Positions 35,838-44,127 of a stretch of DNA of 64,000 nucleotides are shown piece by piece. Origin of the DNA: Croceicoccus gelatinilyticus (GTDB lineage: Bacteria > Pseudomonadota > Alphaproteobacteria > Sphingomonadales > Sphingomonadaceae); contig NZ_JAHCBF010000002.1 of assembly GCF_018398395.1 (NCBI RefSeq), positions 661,690 to 725,689 on the forward strand. The letters run 5' to 3'. Both the position numbers and the translations under genes were made by a program. Each line of letters opens with the position of its first letter. Position 1 is the first letter of the stretch. The notes below the pieces were generated by a model. The model made no database searches. It saw only the letters and a program-made list of their open reading frames with translations, and was not told the DNA's origin.

Positions 35838-36723
35838 GATAGTCGTTCTCCCGAATGGGGCCCCAAAGCGGGCTGCCACGCTTGGCACGCATGGATTTGA
35901 CCCACCGGCCGTCGATGTCCGGAATGCCGTATTCGTCGGCCAGTTCGGCGGTGATGTAGGTCGCGCCCGAACGGTTCATGATCTGCGGATCGGTGGCCAT
36001 CGCGGCGATCACGCGACCGGGATGTTCGACCGAGCTTCCCGCCTGCCCGGCAACGGAAGACGTCATCTTGTCCGAAGCCCGGGCGAGGTTGTCCTGCGCC
36101 TTTTCGGTCAGGGTCAGGCCCTGCCACAACGACAGGGCGGCAACGCCGTAAGGCTCAAGCTCGATTGCCATGTCGCGGGCCATCCGGTCCACCAGCGCCT
36201 TGGTGCCGCCGAACACGACGCCATATGTATAAGTCACGCCGGTATAGCCGCTGATCATCACGATCAGGCCGGACTTCTGCCGCGCCATCATCTTCGCCGC
36301 GTGCCACGACGCGGTGTAGTATGACCGCGCGCCGACCCTCCACATCTGGAGATCGGACAAGGGCTTTTCCCAGAAGGGCTGCGGTTCGAGCAGGTTGTCA
36401 GGCAAATGCGTCGCTGAATTGACGAGGATGTCGAGCCGGCCCGCCTCGCGCTCGATCGTCTCGAACAGGGCAGCGACTTGCGCATCGTCGCCATGATCGC
36501 AGGCGACGGCTATTCCCTTGCCGCCGCTTTGCTTGCCGCGCTCATCACATTCGGCGGCGGTTCCGCCAACGGTGCCGGGAAGATAGTAGTCGCCCTCGTT
36601 CAAGGTGCGTCCGGTCACGAAGACGGTCGCCCCCTGCTCTGCCAGAACCAGCGCTATGCCCTTGCCGATGCCGCGGCTTGCCCCGGTGACCAGGGCGACT
36701 TTGCCCGATAGCGGCGCTGTCAT
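35827..36723 (-). CDS. SDR-family protein (DHRS1-like) lacking the catalytic tyrosine
   Basis: 298 residues of Rossmann-fold short-chain dehydrogenase. The cofactor motif is TGASRGIGKG (14-22 region), Ser158 lies in IVMISGYTG, and DILVNSA follows the usual NNAG strand. The YxxxK position reads F-G-G-T-K (Phe171, Lys175), confirmed on the codons (TTC GGC GGC ACC AAG), so the catalytic Tyr is missing; the normal WPG motif is WQG. It sits between two SnoaL-like genes with short overlaps. It may bind a ligand, or use another residue. Confidence 0.85.
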   Translation of the reverse strand: MTAPLSGKVALVTGASRGIGKGIALVLAEQGATVFVTGRTLNEGDYYLPGTVGGTAAECDERGKQSGGKGIAVACDHGDDAQVAALFETIEREAGRLDILVNSATHLPDNLLEPQPFWEKPLSDLQMWRVGARSYYTASWHAAKMMARQKSGLIVMISGYTGVTYTYGVVFGGTKALVDRMARDMAIELEPYGVAALSLWQGLTLTEKAQDNLARASDKMTSSVAGQAGSSVEHPGRVIAAMATDPQIMNRSGATYITAELADEYGIPDIDGRWVKSMRAKRGSPLWGPIRENDYHGK

Positions 36724-37268
36724 GGCACGACCTTCGTAAAAAAGGTCTCGCTATGATCGCCCGTTGCGCGGCCCGGGAAAATCTCGCGCGTGAACGGTAA
36801 TCCCATGACGCCATTCGACCAGTCAGCCGAAGCGCCCCAGTCCTGGAACCAGTCGTAGAGCATGACACGGCTGGCGATGCGCCATTGCGGATCGCCGTAA
36901 CCATCGGTGCGGCGTGCCATCACATCGAGATAACGGCCGCCGATGCACGTATCGTGCTCGTCTCCGCCGCCGTAGTCGACGCGGTGATACGACACGACGT
37001 GCGTTTCCACTTTCGCGCTGTCGCCGCTCAACTCGATGTAGCTCTGGCCCAAGACGTGCTGGGTATTTGCGATCGCGTCGGAGCCCGGCACGACCCAAGC
37101 GAGATATTCATCGAAACTGCCGTTCTGCACGCCGTAGTCGTAGGTTGCATCGGGCCACCAGCTTGCCCGGATGAGATCGGCATCGCGCCGGTCCTCACCG
37201 CGCGCCAGCCGCTCTATGCAATGGCGGATATCGGCGCGATCGAAATAGGCGCCCTGCCCGGCATCCAT
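36720..37268 (-). CDS. SnoaL-like (NTF2-fold) protein, copy 2
   Basis: 182 residues of the same family as copy 1: DIRHCIERLARGEDRRDADLI, ASWWPDATYDYG, QSYIELSGDSAKVETHVVSY and GGRYLDVMARRTD. The ATG at 37268 has AAAGGAGTGGAGC upstream; the longer open frame is unconserved. First gene of the four-gene minus operon, overlapping the SDR start by 4 bp. A 19-bp element shared with the ligase promoter ends 55 bp upstream. Confidence 0.8.
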   Translation of the reverse strand: MDAGQGAYFDRADIRHCIERLARGEDRRDADLIRASWWPDATYDYGVQNGSFDEYLAWVVPGSDAIANTQHVLGQSYIELSGDSAKVETHVVSYHRVDYGGGDEHDTCIGGRYLDVMARRTDGYGDPQWRIASRVMLYDWFQDWGASADWSNGVMGLPFTREIFPGRATGDHSETFFTKVVP

Positions 37269-37323
37269 GCTCCACTCCTTTGTCTTATTGCTGACGAGGA
37301 TAGAGAGCCCTGCGGCGGCATCG

Positions 37324-37342
37324 CTTGACATATTCGGACAAA
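37324..37342 (-). promoter_or_regulatory. Shared 19-bp operator/promoter element (SnoaL-SDR operon copy)
   Basis: TTTGTCCGAATATGTCAAG on the minus strand. It matches 17 of 19 bases of the copy at 38421-38439, and in both cases CTCTATC follows exactly 18 nt later, as a -10-like block. The start codon is 55 bp downstream here and 52 bp at the other copy. Probable target of the AraC regulator encoded between them. Confidence 0.75.
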
Positions 37343-37375
37343 TTGACAGCCTGACGCACCGGAAGAGGAATGCGG

Positions 37376-38410
37376 ATGAGCACCGATACTGCGCGCGATG
37401 GGCCCGCCAGCGGCAACTACGACACCTTGCATGCAAGGTTGTTGGCGCGGCTGCCCGAACTGATCGAAGACCTTGGCGGTGATGCAGGTGCGCTTGGCCT
37501 GATGCCGCAACCAGACAGTGCCGCGCCGTCCTACCGCGAACTGGCCGAAGTGCTCGACGTCGCGGCGCGGCGCTTGCCGTGTCCCGATCTCGGGATGAAA
37601 CTGGCCGCCCGCCAGAATACGGCCGAGATGTTCGGCCCGCTGGGCCAAGCCATGCGAAATTCCCGCACGTTCGGCGACGCCCTGACTTTCGCCAGCAGCC
37701 ATGCCTATGCCCACAGTCTTGCCGCGCGAATCTGGATCAGCCCACAGGGCGCGACCGGAGAGGTCTTTGCAGGGCATGACATCCTGCTCGAAGGGGTGAG
37801 CGGGCGTGAACAGGCGATCGAGCATGTCCTGTTGGCCGGACACCTGTCAGCGATGGAGCTGACCGGCGGACACGCCCGCGCGCGGCGGGTTCACTTCCGG
37901 CATGCCCCTATTTCCAGCCCACGAACCTATTTCCGCTTTTTCGGGTGCGAGGTCGCCTTCGGGCAACCCGCCGATGGCATGGTGTTCGGCAAGGACGATC
38001 TCTCCGCCCCCGTCGTCGCGCCCGACAGCGAGGCGCTGAAAGAGATCACCGCCCTGATCGACCGGCAATTCACACAGCGGCGTCCCCCTTTCCACGCGGA
38101 AGTCCGCGCCGTGATCCTGCGCCTGCTGCCAACCGGGAACTGCACGACAGACCAGGCCGCGCGCACTTTGTGCATGCATCTGCGCACGCTCCACCGCAGG
38201 CTGCGGGCGGAAGGGACGAGTTTCCAGCTTCTGAAAGAGGACGTGCGCCGCGACCTGCTGCGGTACTATCTGGAAAGGACAGACCTCGACCTGATGGCGA
38301 TCAGCGAAAGGCTGGGCTTTGCCGAACAGTCGGTCCTGTCGCGCTATTGCCGGCGCAGCTTCGGCGCAGCCCCCGGCACCTTGCGGGAACGGCTTCGCCC
38401 GATGTCGTGA
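37376..38410 (+). CDS. AraC-family transcriptional regulator
   Basis: 344 residues. The first 190 residues resemble the arabinose-binding-like N-terminal domain of OruR/ArgR-type regulators (MRNSRTFGDALTFASSHAYAH). The C-terminal HTH_18 domain has TTDQAARTLCMHLRTLHRRLRAEG, then YLERTDLDLMAISERLGF and SVLSRYCRRSFGAAPG. ATG at 37376 is preferred because AGAGG is 7 nt away; an ATG at 37370 is nearly on top of it. It is flanked by the two copies of the 19-bp element and is divergent from the SnoaL operon. Confidence 0.9.
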   Translation: MSTDTARDGPASGNYDTLHARLLARLPELIEDLGGDAGALGLMPQPDSAAPSYRELAEVLDVAARRLPCPDLGMKLAARQNTAEMFGPLGQAMRNSRTFGDALTFASSHAYAHSLAARIWISPQGATGEVFAGHDILLEGVSGREQAIEHVLLAGHLSAMELTGGHARARRVHFRHAPISSPRTYFRFFGCEVAFGQPADGMVFGKDDLSAPVVAPDSEALKEITALIDRQFTQRRPPFHAEVRAVILRLLPTGNCTTDQAARTLCMHLRTLHRRLRAEGTSFQLLKEDVRRDLLRYYLERTDLDLMAISERLGFAEQSVLSRYCRRSFGAAPGTLRERLRPMS

Positions 38411-38420
38411 TCGGACAGGG

Positions 38421-38439
38421 TTTGTCCGAATTGGTCAAG
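38421..38439 (+). promoter_or_regulatory. Shared 19-bp operator/promoter element (acyl-CoA ligase copy)
   Basis: TTTGTCCGAATTGGTCAAG, 17/19 identical to the minus-strand copy at 37324-37342 and in the same orientation relative to its downstream gene. CTCTATC follows 18 nt later. It lies immediately after the AraC gene and 52 bp before the ligase ATG. Confidence 0.75.
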
Positions 38440-38491
38440 CCGGACCGACGCCACGCGCTCTATCTCCACTCTCGATAAGGGGGAGAATGTC

Positions 38492-40222
38492 ATGGGCCAT
38501 CGGCAGAACGAGGCCGCATCGCGCCACGTCTACGTGCCGGACCCGGCACGGGCGATAGCGTGCGGTCCACCGCTTCGGGACGAGGAAGGTCTTGGCCCGC
38601 TCACGCTTCCCGGCTTTCTGCGTTCCGTCTTTGCCGAATTCGCGCCGCGCGAAGCGCTTGTCGAACACCGAGAGGACGGGACCGTCGTCCGCTGGTCATA
38701 CGCCGACCTCCTCGAACATTCGCTCGCGGTCGCCAAGGCGCTGACCGGCGCTAACCTCGGCAAAGGTGAGCGGGTCGGCATCCTGATGACCAACCGGCCC
38801 GAATTCCTCGCCGCGGTTTTCGGCACCGCGATGGCGGGGGGCGTCGCTGCCCCGCTCAGCACTTTCTCGACGCCAGATGAACTGGCGCACATCCTCTCGG
38901 CCTCGGCCTGTTCGGTCCTGCTGATGGAGAGGCAGGTACTGCGCAAGGACTTCGCCAGCGATCTGTGCGAACTGGATCCGGCAATTGCCAAGGGAGCTGC
39001 GGGAAAGCTCCAGTCGCAGCGGTTCCCGTTCCTGCGCCTCATCGCGGCACTCGACATCAAGGACCCACGGGGGGCTATCGAAGCGTGGCCTGCCTTCCTT
39101 GCGCGCGGTTGCAATGTGGCGGAAAGCGTCGTGTGCGCACGGGAAGCGACCGTCCTTCCCGCAGATCCCGGGGTCCTGTTCTTCTCATCCGGTTCCACCG
39201 CCAAGCCCAAGGGCATCCTTTCTGCCCATCGCGGTGTTTCGATACAGCTTTGGCGCATGGGGCAGCAGCAGCGCCTTGATGACGGCGTACGTAGCTGGAC
39301 GGCGAACGGGTTCTTCTGGTCCGGCAATTTCGCGATGGTGGTCGGCGGAACGCTCTCGCGCGGGGGCGCGATGATCCTGCAGCGGACGTTCCAGCCCGCC
39401 GAAGCGATCGACCTGATGGAGCGGGAGCGAGCGACATTCCTGTTCGCGTGGCCGCATCAGTGGGAACAGCTTCTGACCGCACCGAACTGGAGCGGGGCCG
39501 ATCTATCCGCACTGGTCCATGTCGACCGCAACAGCCCGATCGCACGGCATCCGACGATCAACACCGACTGGCTGGAACCGGCATATTGCTATGGCAATAC
39601 AGAGACATTCACGCTCAGCACCGGCTATCCCGCCAACACCCCGCAGGACGTGGCGCAGGGAAGTCATGGCCTGCCCTTTCCCGGCAACGTCGTCAGGATC
39701 GTCGATCCTGTATCCGGCGAAACACTGCCATGCGGGGAGGAAGGCGAGATCGCGATCAAGGGGCCGACCCTGATGCTCGGCTATCTCGGCATCCCGCTGG
39801 ACGAAACGCTGGACGATGAAGGCTATTTCCGCACCGGCGACGGCGGGCACATCGATGATGAGGGGCGGCTGTTCTGGAAGGGCCGGCTAAACGACATCAT
39901 CAAGACCGGCGGGGCCAATGTCTCACCGCTTGAGATCGACGAGGCGATCAGGGCCCTGCCCGCCGTAAAGCTTTCGCAGACCGTCGGCCTGCCGCATGAA
40001 ACCCTGGGTGAGATCGTCGTGTCCTGCCTCGTGCTGCACGAAGGTGAGACGCCGGATGAGGCCGCTGTCAGAACCGCGCTCAAACAGCGTCTAGCCAGCT
40101 ACAAGGTGCCGCGCCGGGTCCTGTTTCTCGACGAAGACGAACTCGAAACCACTGGCAGCGCGAAGATCAAGACCGCCCAGCTTCGCACGCTGGCCATGCA
40201 GCGACTGGAAGCGGGCGACTGA
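38492..40222 (+). CDS. AMP-dependent acyl-CoA synthetase/ligase (feruloyl-CoA synthetase-like)
   Basis: 576 residues of the adenylate-forming superfamily. P-loop FFSSGSTAKPKG (about 230-241), YGNTETFTLSTG, YFRTGDGGHIDDEGRLFWKGR (about 446-466), GGANVSPLEIDEAI and the C-terminal SAKIKTAQLR lysine are all present, so it should be active. The ligand is unknown; it likely activates a carboxylate to a CoA thioester as the entry step of this cluster. A GGGGGAG ribosome binding site precedes the ATG. It converges on the flavoprotein gene, separated by 3 bp. Confidence 0.87.
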   Translation: MGHRQNEAASRHVYVPDPARAIACGPPLRDEEGLGPLTLPGFLRSVFAEFAPREALVEHREDGTVVRWSYADLLEHSLAVAKALTGANLGKGERVGILMTNRPEFLAAVFGTAMAGGVAAPLSTFSTPDELAHILSASACSVLLMERQVLRKDFASDLCELDPAIAKGAAGKLQSQRFPFLRLIAALDIKDPRGAIEAWPAFLARGCNVAESVVCAREATVLPADPGVLFFSSGSTAKPKGILSAHRGVSIQLWRMGQQQRLDDGVRSWTANGFFWSGNFAMVVGGTLSRGGAMILQRTFQPAEAIDLMERERATFLFAWPHQWEQLLTAPNWSGADLSALVHVDRNSPIARHPTINTDWLEPAYCYGNTETFTLSTGYPANTPQDVAQGSHGLPFPGNVVRIVDPVSGETLPCGEEGEIAIKGPTLMLGYLGIPLDETLDDEGYFRTGDGGHIDDEGRLFWKGRLNDIIKTGGANVSPLEIDEAIRALPAVKLSQTVGLPHETLGEIVVSCLVLHEGETPDEAAVRTALKQRLASYKVPRRVLFLDEDELETTGSAKIKTAQLRTLAMQRLEAGD

Positions 40223-40225
40223 TCC

Positions 40226-41878
40226 TTATACGTTGGGAATGTGCTGCCCCAGGTGCTTGCCGGCGATATAGCCGAACGTCATGCCGGGGCCGAGCGTACC
40301 GCCCGCGCCGCCGTAGACTTCGCCCAGAACCGACGCCATCGCATTGCCCGCGGCGTAAAGGCCTGGGATCGGATTGCCGTTCCAGTCGACGACCTGCGCA
40401 TCGGCATTGGTCTTGGGACCACCTGCCGTGCCCAACGCGCCCGCTTCCATCTTGACCGCGTAGAACGGGCCCTGATCAATCACGCCCAGCGTGCGGTACG
40501 GCGGGTCGAAGTCGGTATCGCCCCACATGTAGAAGTTGTCATAGGTATTGTCGCCGCGGCCGAAATCGTCGTCGTGGCCATTGCGGACCATCCCGTTGAA
40601 CCGCTCGACTTCCGCCTTCAGCCCTTCGGCATCGATGCCCGCCATTTCGGCCAGCTCGTCCAGCGTATCGGCCTGCATCATGAAGCCCGGCGTCGGGCCG
40701 CCCGGGGGCGTGTTGAAGGTCTGGTACTTATCGCGATAGCGCTGGTCGATGATCAGCCAGTAAGGCAGGTTCGCGTAAGTGTGCGACCCCGCATCGAAGG
40801 CGTGGAGCGACTTGCCCAGCGCGTTATAGTTCGCCGCCTCGTTCACGAACCGCTTGCCCTTGCGGTTGACGAGGATCGCACCCGGACGCGCGCGTTCGTC
40901 CGATCCCAGCAGGTAATTGGGCTTTGCCGAACGGTGCTGTGGCTCGAACTCCAGCACGCTCTGCATCCAGTAAGCGTGCTGCATGTTGGACAGCTTCGCG
41001 CCAGCCTCGATCGCCATCATCAGGCCGTCGCCCTCATTCTCGGGGACGGAGACGGGGCCGGTCAGCGGGCCGCGCAGGAAGGTCTTGACCAGTTCCTCGT
41101 TCCACTCGAACCCGCCGGTCGCGATCACGACGCCGCGGCGGGCGCGGACCTTGTAGTCCTTGCCGCTCGCGTCCTCGGCGATAACGCCGATTATCCGCTC
41201 GCCGTCCTTGACCAGTTTCTTGGCGCGCTTTTCGAACTCGACCGGAATCTCGCGCTCGATCACGCCGAGGTAGAGCGAGCCGGCCAAGGCCTGACCCAGC
41301 CCGCGATAGTCTTGCGCGTCGCGCTCGGCCAAAGTCTCTTCGTCCAGCGCGCCGGTGATCGCCTCGATCAGGCTGCCGCGCAGGGGATAGGCCATCTTGC
41401 TGGGGTTCACGCGCTGGGCCCACTTGCCCAGCCGCTCGAAACAGAACGCCTCGTTGTCGAGCGACCGACCGCCGTCGGGCTTCGCGCCGGGGGCATAGGA
41501 CTGGTAGTCGGGGAAGTCCTTGAACGCGGTCAGCCGCACGGGCGTCTTGTCGGCAAGATAACGCACCATCTCCGGCCCGCCCTCCATGAACGCGAAAAGC
41601 GTATCGGGATCGAGCTGACCGGGCGCGAGCGAATCGAGGTAGGTCACGACATCCTCGTCGTCTTCCTCGACGCCCGCTTCGATCTGGTGATGGTTGCCCG
41701 GCACCCAGAGCATGCCGCCCGACATCGCGGTAGTACCGCCGACCATGCCGGTCTTTTCGAGGATCACGACGTCCTTCGCGCCGAAGTCGTGCGCCGCGAT
41801 CGCCGCGGTCATCGCCGCGCCGCCGGAACCGAGCACGACAACGTCGGCTTCGAGATCCCATTCGTGTGCGTCTGCCAT
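40226..41878 (-). CDS. FAD-dependent dehydrogenase, 3-ketosteroid-delta1-dehydrogenase family
   Basis: 550 residues of succinate dehydrogenase/fumarate reductase-type flavoprotein. The dinucleotide motif is VVVLGSGGAAMTAAIAA (14-30), followed by GGTTAMSGGMLWVPGN. The C-terminus carries GLYAAGNAMASVLGEVYGGA and GTLGPGMTFGYIAG, signatures of the KstD group. PFYAVKMEAGALGTAGGPKT marks the catalytic region. It probably desaturates a 3-keto ring or a related CoA-conjugated ring. The ATG at 41878 is chosen over 41908. Confidence 0.83.
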   Translation of the reverse strand: MADAHEWDLEADVVVLGSGGAAMTAAIAAHDFGAKDVVILEKTGMVGGTTAMSGGMLWVPGNHHQIEAGVEEDDEDVVTYLDSLAPGQLDPDTLFAFMEGGPEMVRYLADKTPVRLTAFKDFPDYQSYAPGAKPDGGRSLDNEAFCFERLGKWAQRVNPSKMAYPLRGSLIEAITGALDEETLAERDAQDYRGLGQALAGSLYLGVIEREIPVEFEKRAKKLVKDGERIIGVIAEDASGKDYKVRARRGVVIATGGFEWNEELVKTFLRGPLTGPVSVPENEGDGLMMAIEAGAKLSNMQHAYWMQSVLEFEPQHRSAKPNYLLGSDERARPGAILVNRKGKRFVNEAANYNALGKSLHAFDAGSHTYANLPYWLIIDQRYRDKYQTFNTPPGGPTPGFMMQADTLDELAEMAGIDAEGLKAEVERFNGMVRNGHDDDFGRGDNTYDNFYMWGDTDFDPPYRTLGVIDQGPFYAVKMEAGALGTAGGPKTNADAQVVDWNGNPIPGLYAAGNAMASVLGEVYGGAGGTLGPGMTFGYIAGKHLGQHIPNV

Positions 41879-41950
41879 CTTTCCATCTCCCGGATCGTGT
41901 CGTATCATCCGGGCACTCGCCGCGATCCGATCGCTGGGCCCGGTTATTTA

Positions 41951-41964
41951 ATGACACTTGTCAT
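41951..41964. promoter_or_regulatory. Inverted repeat upstream of the KstD-like gene
   Basis: ATGACA-CT-TGTCAT is a perfect 6-2-6 inverted repeat in an otherwise AT-rich flank, 73 bp before the flavoprotein start. It differs from the AraC-linked 19-bp element, so a second regulator may act here. Confidence 0.45.
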
Positions 41965-42012
41965 GAATAAAATCCGGGCAGGTCGATACTCCACAAAATC
42001 ACAGGTCGCGCA

Positions 42013-43878
42013 TTACAGCCTGCATTCCAGCGTCGTCGTGCTGTCCGCCTCTTTCGCGGAGACGATGGTCATGCGATTCTGCGGCTGGTGGCGGAAAATC
42101 TCGCGCGAGAGCGGGTTGATGAAATGCGTCTCGATCCGGTTGGCGATACCGCGCCCGCCTTCGAACCAGTCCGCCATGCAGAGCGAGCGCAAGTCGTCCA
42201 TCGCCTGCGGTTCGATCTCGATCTCGACGCCGTGTTCGGCGCGCACGACGTTGAGCACACGCTCTACGATGGCGGAGAAGATCTCGGCCGCGACGGTGCC
42301 GCCGATGAATTCGAAGGCGATCACGTTCTGCCCGATGCGGTTCATCAGTTCGGGCCGGTTCAGCTCGTTGCGGAAATGCTGGCGCACCGCATCGATCAGC
42401 TTGGCCTCAAGCTCTGCGAAGTCGTCGGACGGCAGGATGTTCATGCCCATGTTCTGGGTGTGGTTCTTGCCGATGAGGCCGATGTTCGAGGTGAAGATGA
42501 TCAGCGCCTCGGAGAAATAGGCAGTCGATCCGCGCGAATCCGTCAGTCGCCCTTCGTCGAGGATTTGCAGGAACGCGTCGAGCACGCGGGGGTGCGCTTT
42601 CTCCACTTCGTCGAACAGCACGACGCTGAAGGGCCGCTTGTGCATGGCGTTGACCAGTTCGCCCCCGCGCTCGTGGCCCGGATAGCCCGGAGGCGCACCG
42701 ATCAGGCGGTTGATCGAGTTCTCCTCCATGAACTCCGACATGTCGAAGCGGTGGCAGGCGTTCTCGTCCCCGAAAAGAAGCTCGGTCACGGCCTTTGCCA
42801 GCTCTGTCTTGCCGACGCCGGTGGGGCCGACGAAGAACATGACCCCGCGCGGCCGATTATAGCGCGACCCCGTCTGCGCACCCGACAGCCCGACGATCGA
42901 GCGCATCAGGATGTCGAGCGTCTTGTCGACCGCGTGATGCTGGCCCTTGATCCGCCGCGTCAGGATTTCACGCGCCCGCATCATGCGCGAACGCATGACC
43001 GGCGACTTCCACGGATTGCGCCGCGTGCCCAGCCGATGCGAGCGGATCGCCTCGGTAATCTCGTCACTCGCAAGACCGTGCCGTTCGGCAATGCGGGCGA
43101 CCGACTTCATGCCGGCGAGCTTCATGCCCTCGGCCTCCAGCGCGAACTGTTCGAGAAAACCTGCCAGTTCCGCCCCGTCCAGCGTCTCGCCATCGGTGAA
43201 ATGCCCGACCAGCGTACGGGCATAGGCATATCGGTCTTCAAGGTTCGGTAGTTCGACCGACAGTTCGCGCAAGGCATCGTTGCCCGCGACGAACCAGGCC
43301 GGAAGGTCGCCCGGCCTTTCGACCAGCCAGAGCGTCGGACTGGGCAGGCGCGGCGGATCGCGGTCGAGCGCGTCGCCCAGCATGACCTGCCGCGCGGTCT
43401 TGTCCGCCTCGACCAGCGCCTGCGACATCTCTGCCATGTCCCCGCCGAATAGCGCAGGCGCATAGTCGACGATCAGGACCACCGGCAGGTCGGGCAGGCC
43501 GGTCAGGGTTCGGTGCAGTTTGGCAAAGGCCTCGGGCGCGTCGGCAAGGCACCCCACCTCGACGGCCGCGCTTTTCAATCGCCCGGCAATGTCTTCGGGA
43601 CATTCGGGGTGGACGCGCAGGCCCGCATCGCTGTCGTAGATACAAAGCGCGGCAAAGCCCTTTGCCTCGGCGATGCGCCAGACCATCTGCTCGAACGTGC
43701 GGAAGGCGATGCCACCGTCTTCGTAAGCGGGATAGAGATCGCGCAAGTTGCCAGAGACCGCGAAGTGCGCTTGCATCGAAAGGCCGGTATCGAGATCGTC
43801 GAACCACACCGGCATCGCCGGCATGGCCGGTTCGGCGACCCTGATGTCAGAACTGCTATCGATCCTCTCGGCGTCCAT
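42013..43878 (-). CDS. AAA+ Clp/Hsp100-like ATPase with degenerate N-terminal AAA half
   Basis: 621 residues. The C-terminal half is a ClpA/ClpB D2-type module: Walker A GPTGVGKT (351-358), SEFMEENSINRLIGAPPGYPG, Walker B VVLFDEVEKAH (419-429), TSNIG sensor 1, RPELMNRIG Arg finger and GGRGIANRI sensor 2. The N-terminal half looks like a decayed AAA domain: FAVSGNLRDLYPAYED, a LPVVLIVDYAPALFGG Walker-B-like strand, and PTLWLVERPGDLP, but no Walker A. No Clp-N domain is present. ATG 43878 follows AAGGGAG. Role: a chaperone or unfoldase of unknown target. Confidence 0.8.
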   Translation of the reverse strand: MDAERIDSSSDIRVAEPAMPAMPVWFDDLDTGLSMQAHFAVSGNLRDLYPAYEDGGIAFRTFEQMVWRIAEAKGFAALCIYDSDAGLRVHPECPEDIAGRLKSAAVEVGCLADAPEAFAKLHRTLTGLPDLPVVLIVDYAPALFGGDMAEMSQALVEADKTARQVMLGDALDRDPPRLPSPTLWLVERPGDLPAWFVAGNDALRELSVELPNLEDRYAYARTLVGHFTDGETLDGAELAGFLEQFALEAEGMKLAGMKSVARIAERHGLASDEITEAIRSHRLGTRRNPWKSPVMRSRMMRAREILTRRIKGQHHAVDKTLDILMRSIVGLSGAQTGSRYNRPRGVMFFVGPTGVGKTELAKAVTELLFGDENACHRFDMSEFMEENSINRLIGAPPGYPGHERGGELVNAMHKRPFSVVLFDEVEKAHPRVLDAFLQILDEGRLTDSRGSTAYFSEALIIFTSNIGLIGKNHTQNMGMNILPSDDFAELEAKLIDAVRQHFRNELNRPELMNRIGQNVIAFEFIGGTVAAEIFSAIVERVLNVVRAEHGVEIEIEPQAMDDLRSLCMADWFEGGRGIANRIETHFINPLSREIFRHQPQNRMTIVSAKEADSTTTLECRL

Positions 43879-44045
43879 TTGAGCTCCCTTCCGCGGCATG
43901 ATCGCACTCGATCATATCACCGGGAACACTATCCGCACCGATTCACCGTCACGCCTTGATTTCGATCACCTCCGGACAAAACCAGTCACCGAAGATGATA
44001 GCAATTTGCGTATTTACCCCGGATAATTGCATACTTTAGTTGCAG

Positions 44046-44096
44046 TTAACCGGGTTATTTATGCATTTTCCAAGGTGCTGTTAACCTTTCGCTGTC
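44046..44096 (+). promoter_or_regulatory. Two CtrA-type half sites upstream of the GGDEF-EAL gene
   Basis: TTAACC occurs at 44046-44051 and again at 44091-44096, 45 bp apart, in the AT-rich region before the gene at 44128. TTAACC is part of the CtrA half-site (TTAACCAT). Full TTAA-N7-TTAAC spacing is absent, so this is tentative. Confidence 0.3.
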
Positions 44097-44127
44097 AGCA
44101 ACAGCCTCGGACAAAGAGGCTTCGGAC

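Noticed and set aside
40241..42520. 759-codon plus-strand open frame opposite the KstD-like gene and AAA gene
   Set aside because: It spans two real minus-strand genes and shows no domain; long antisense frames are common at this GC content.
43919..43945. GGAAC at 43921 as a third EcfG promoter, upstream of the GGDEF-EAL gene
   Set aside because: No CGTT or near match occurs 16-17 nt downstream.
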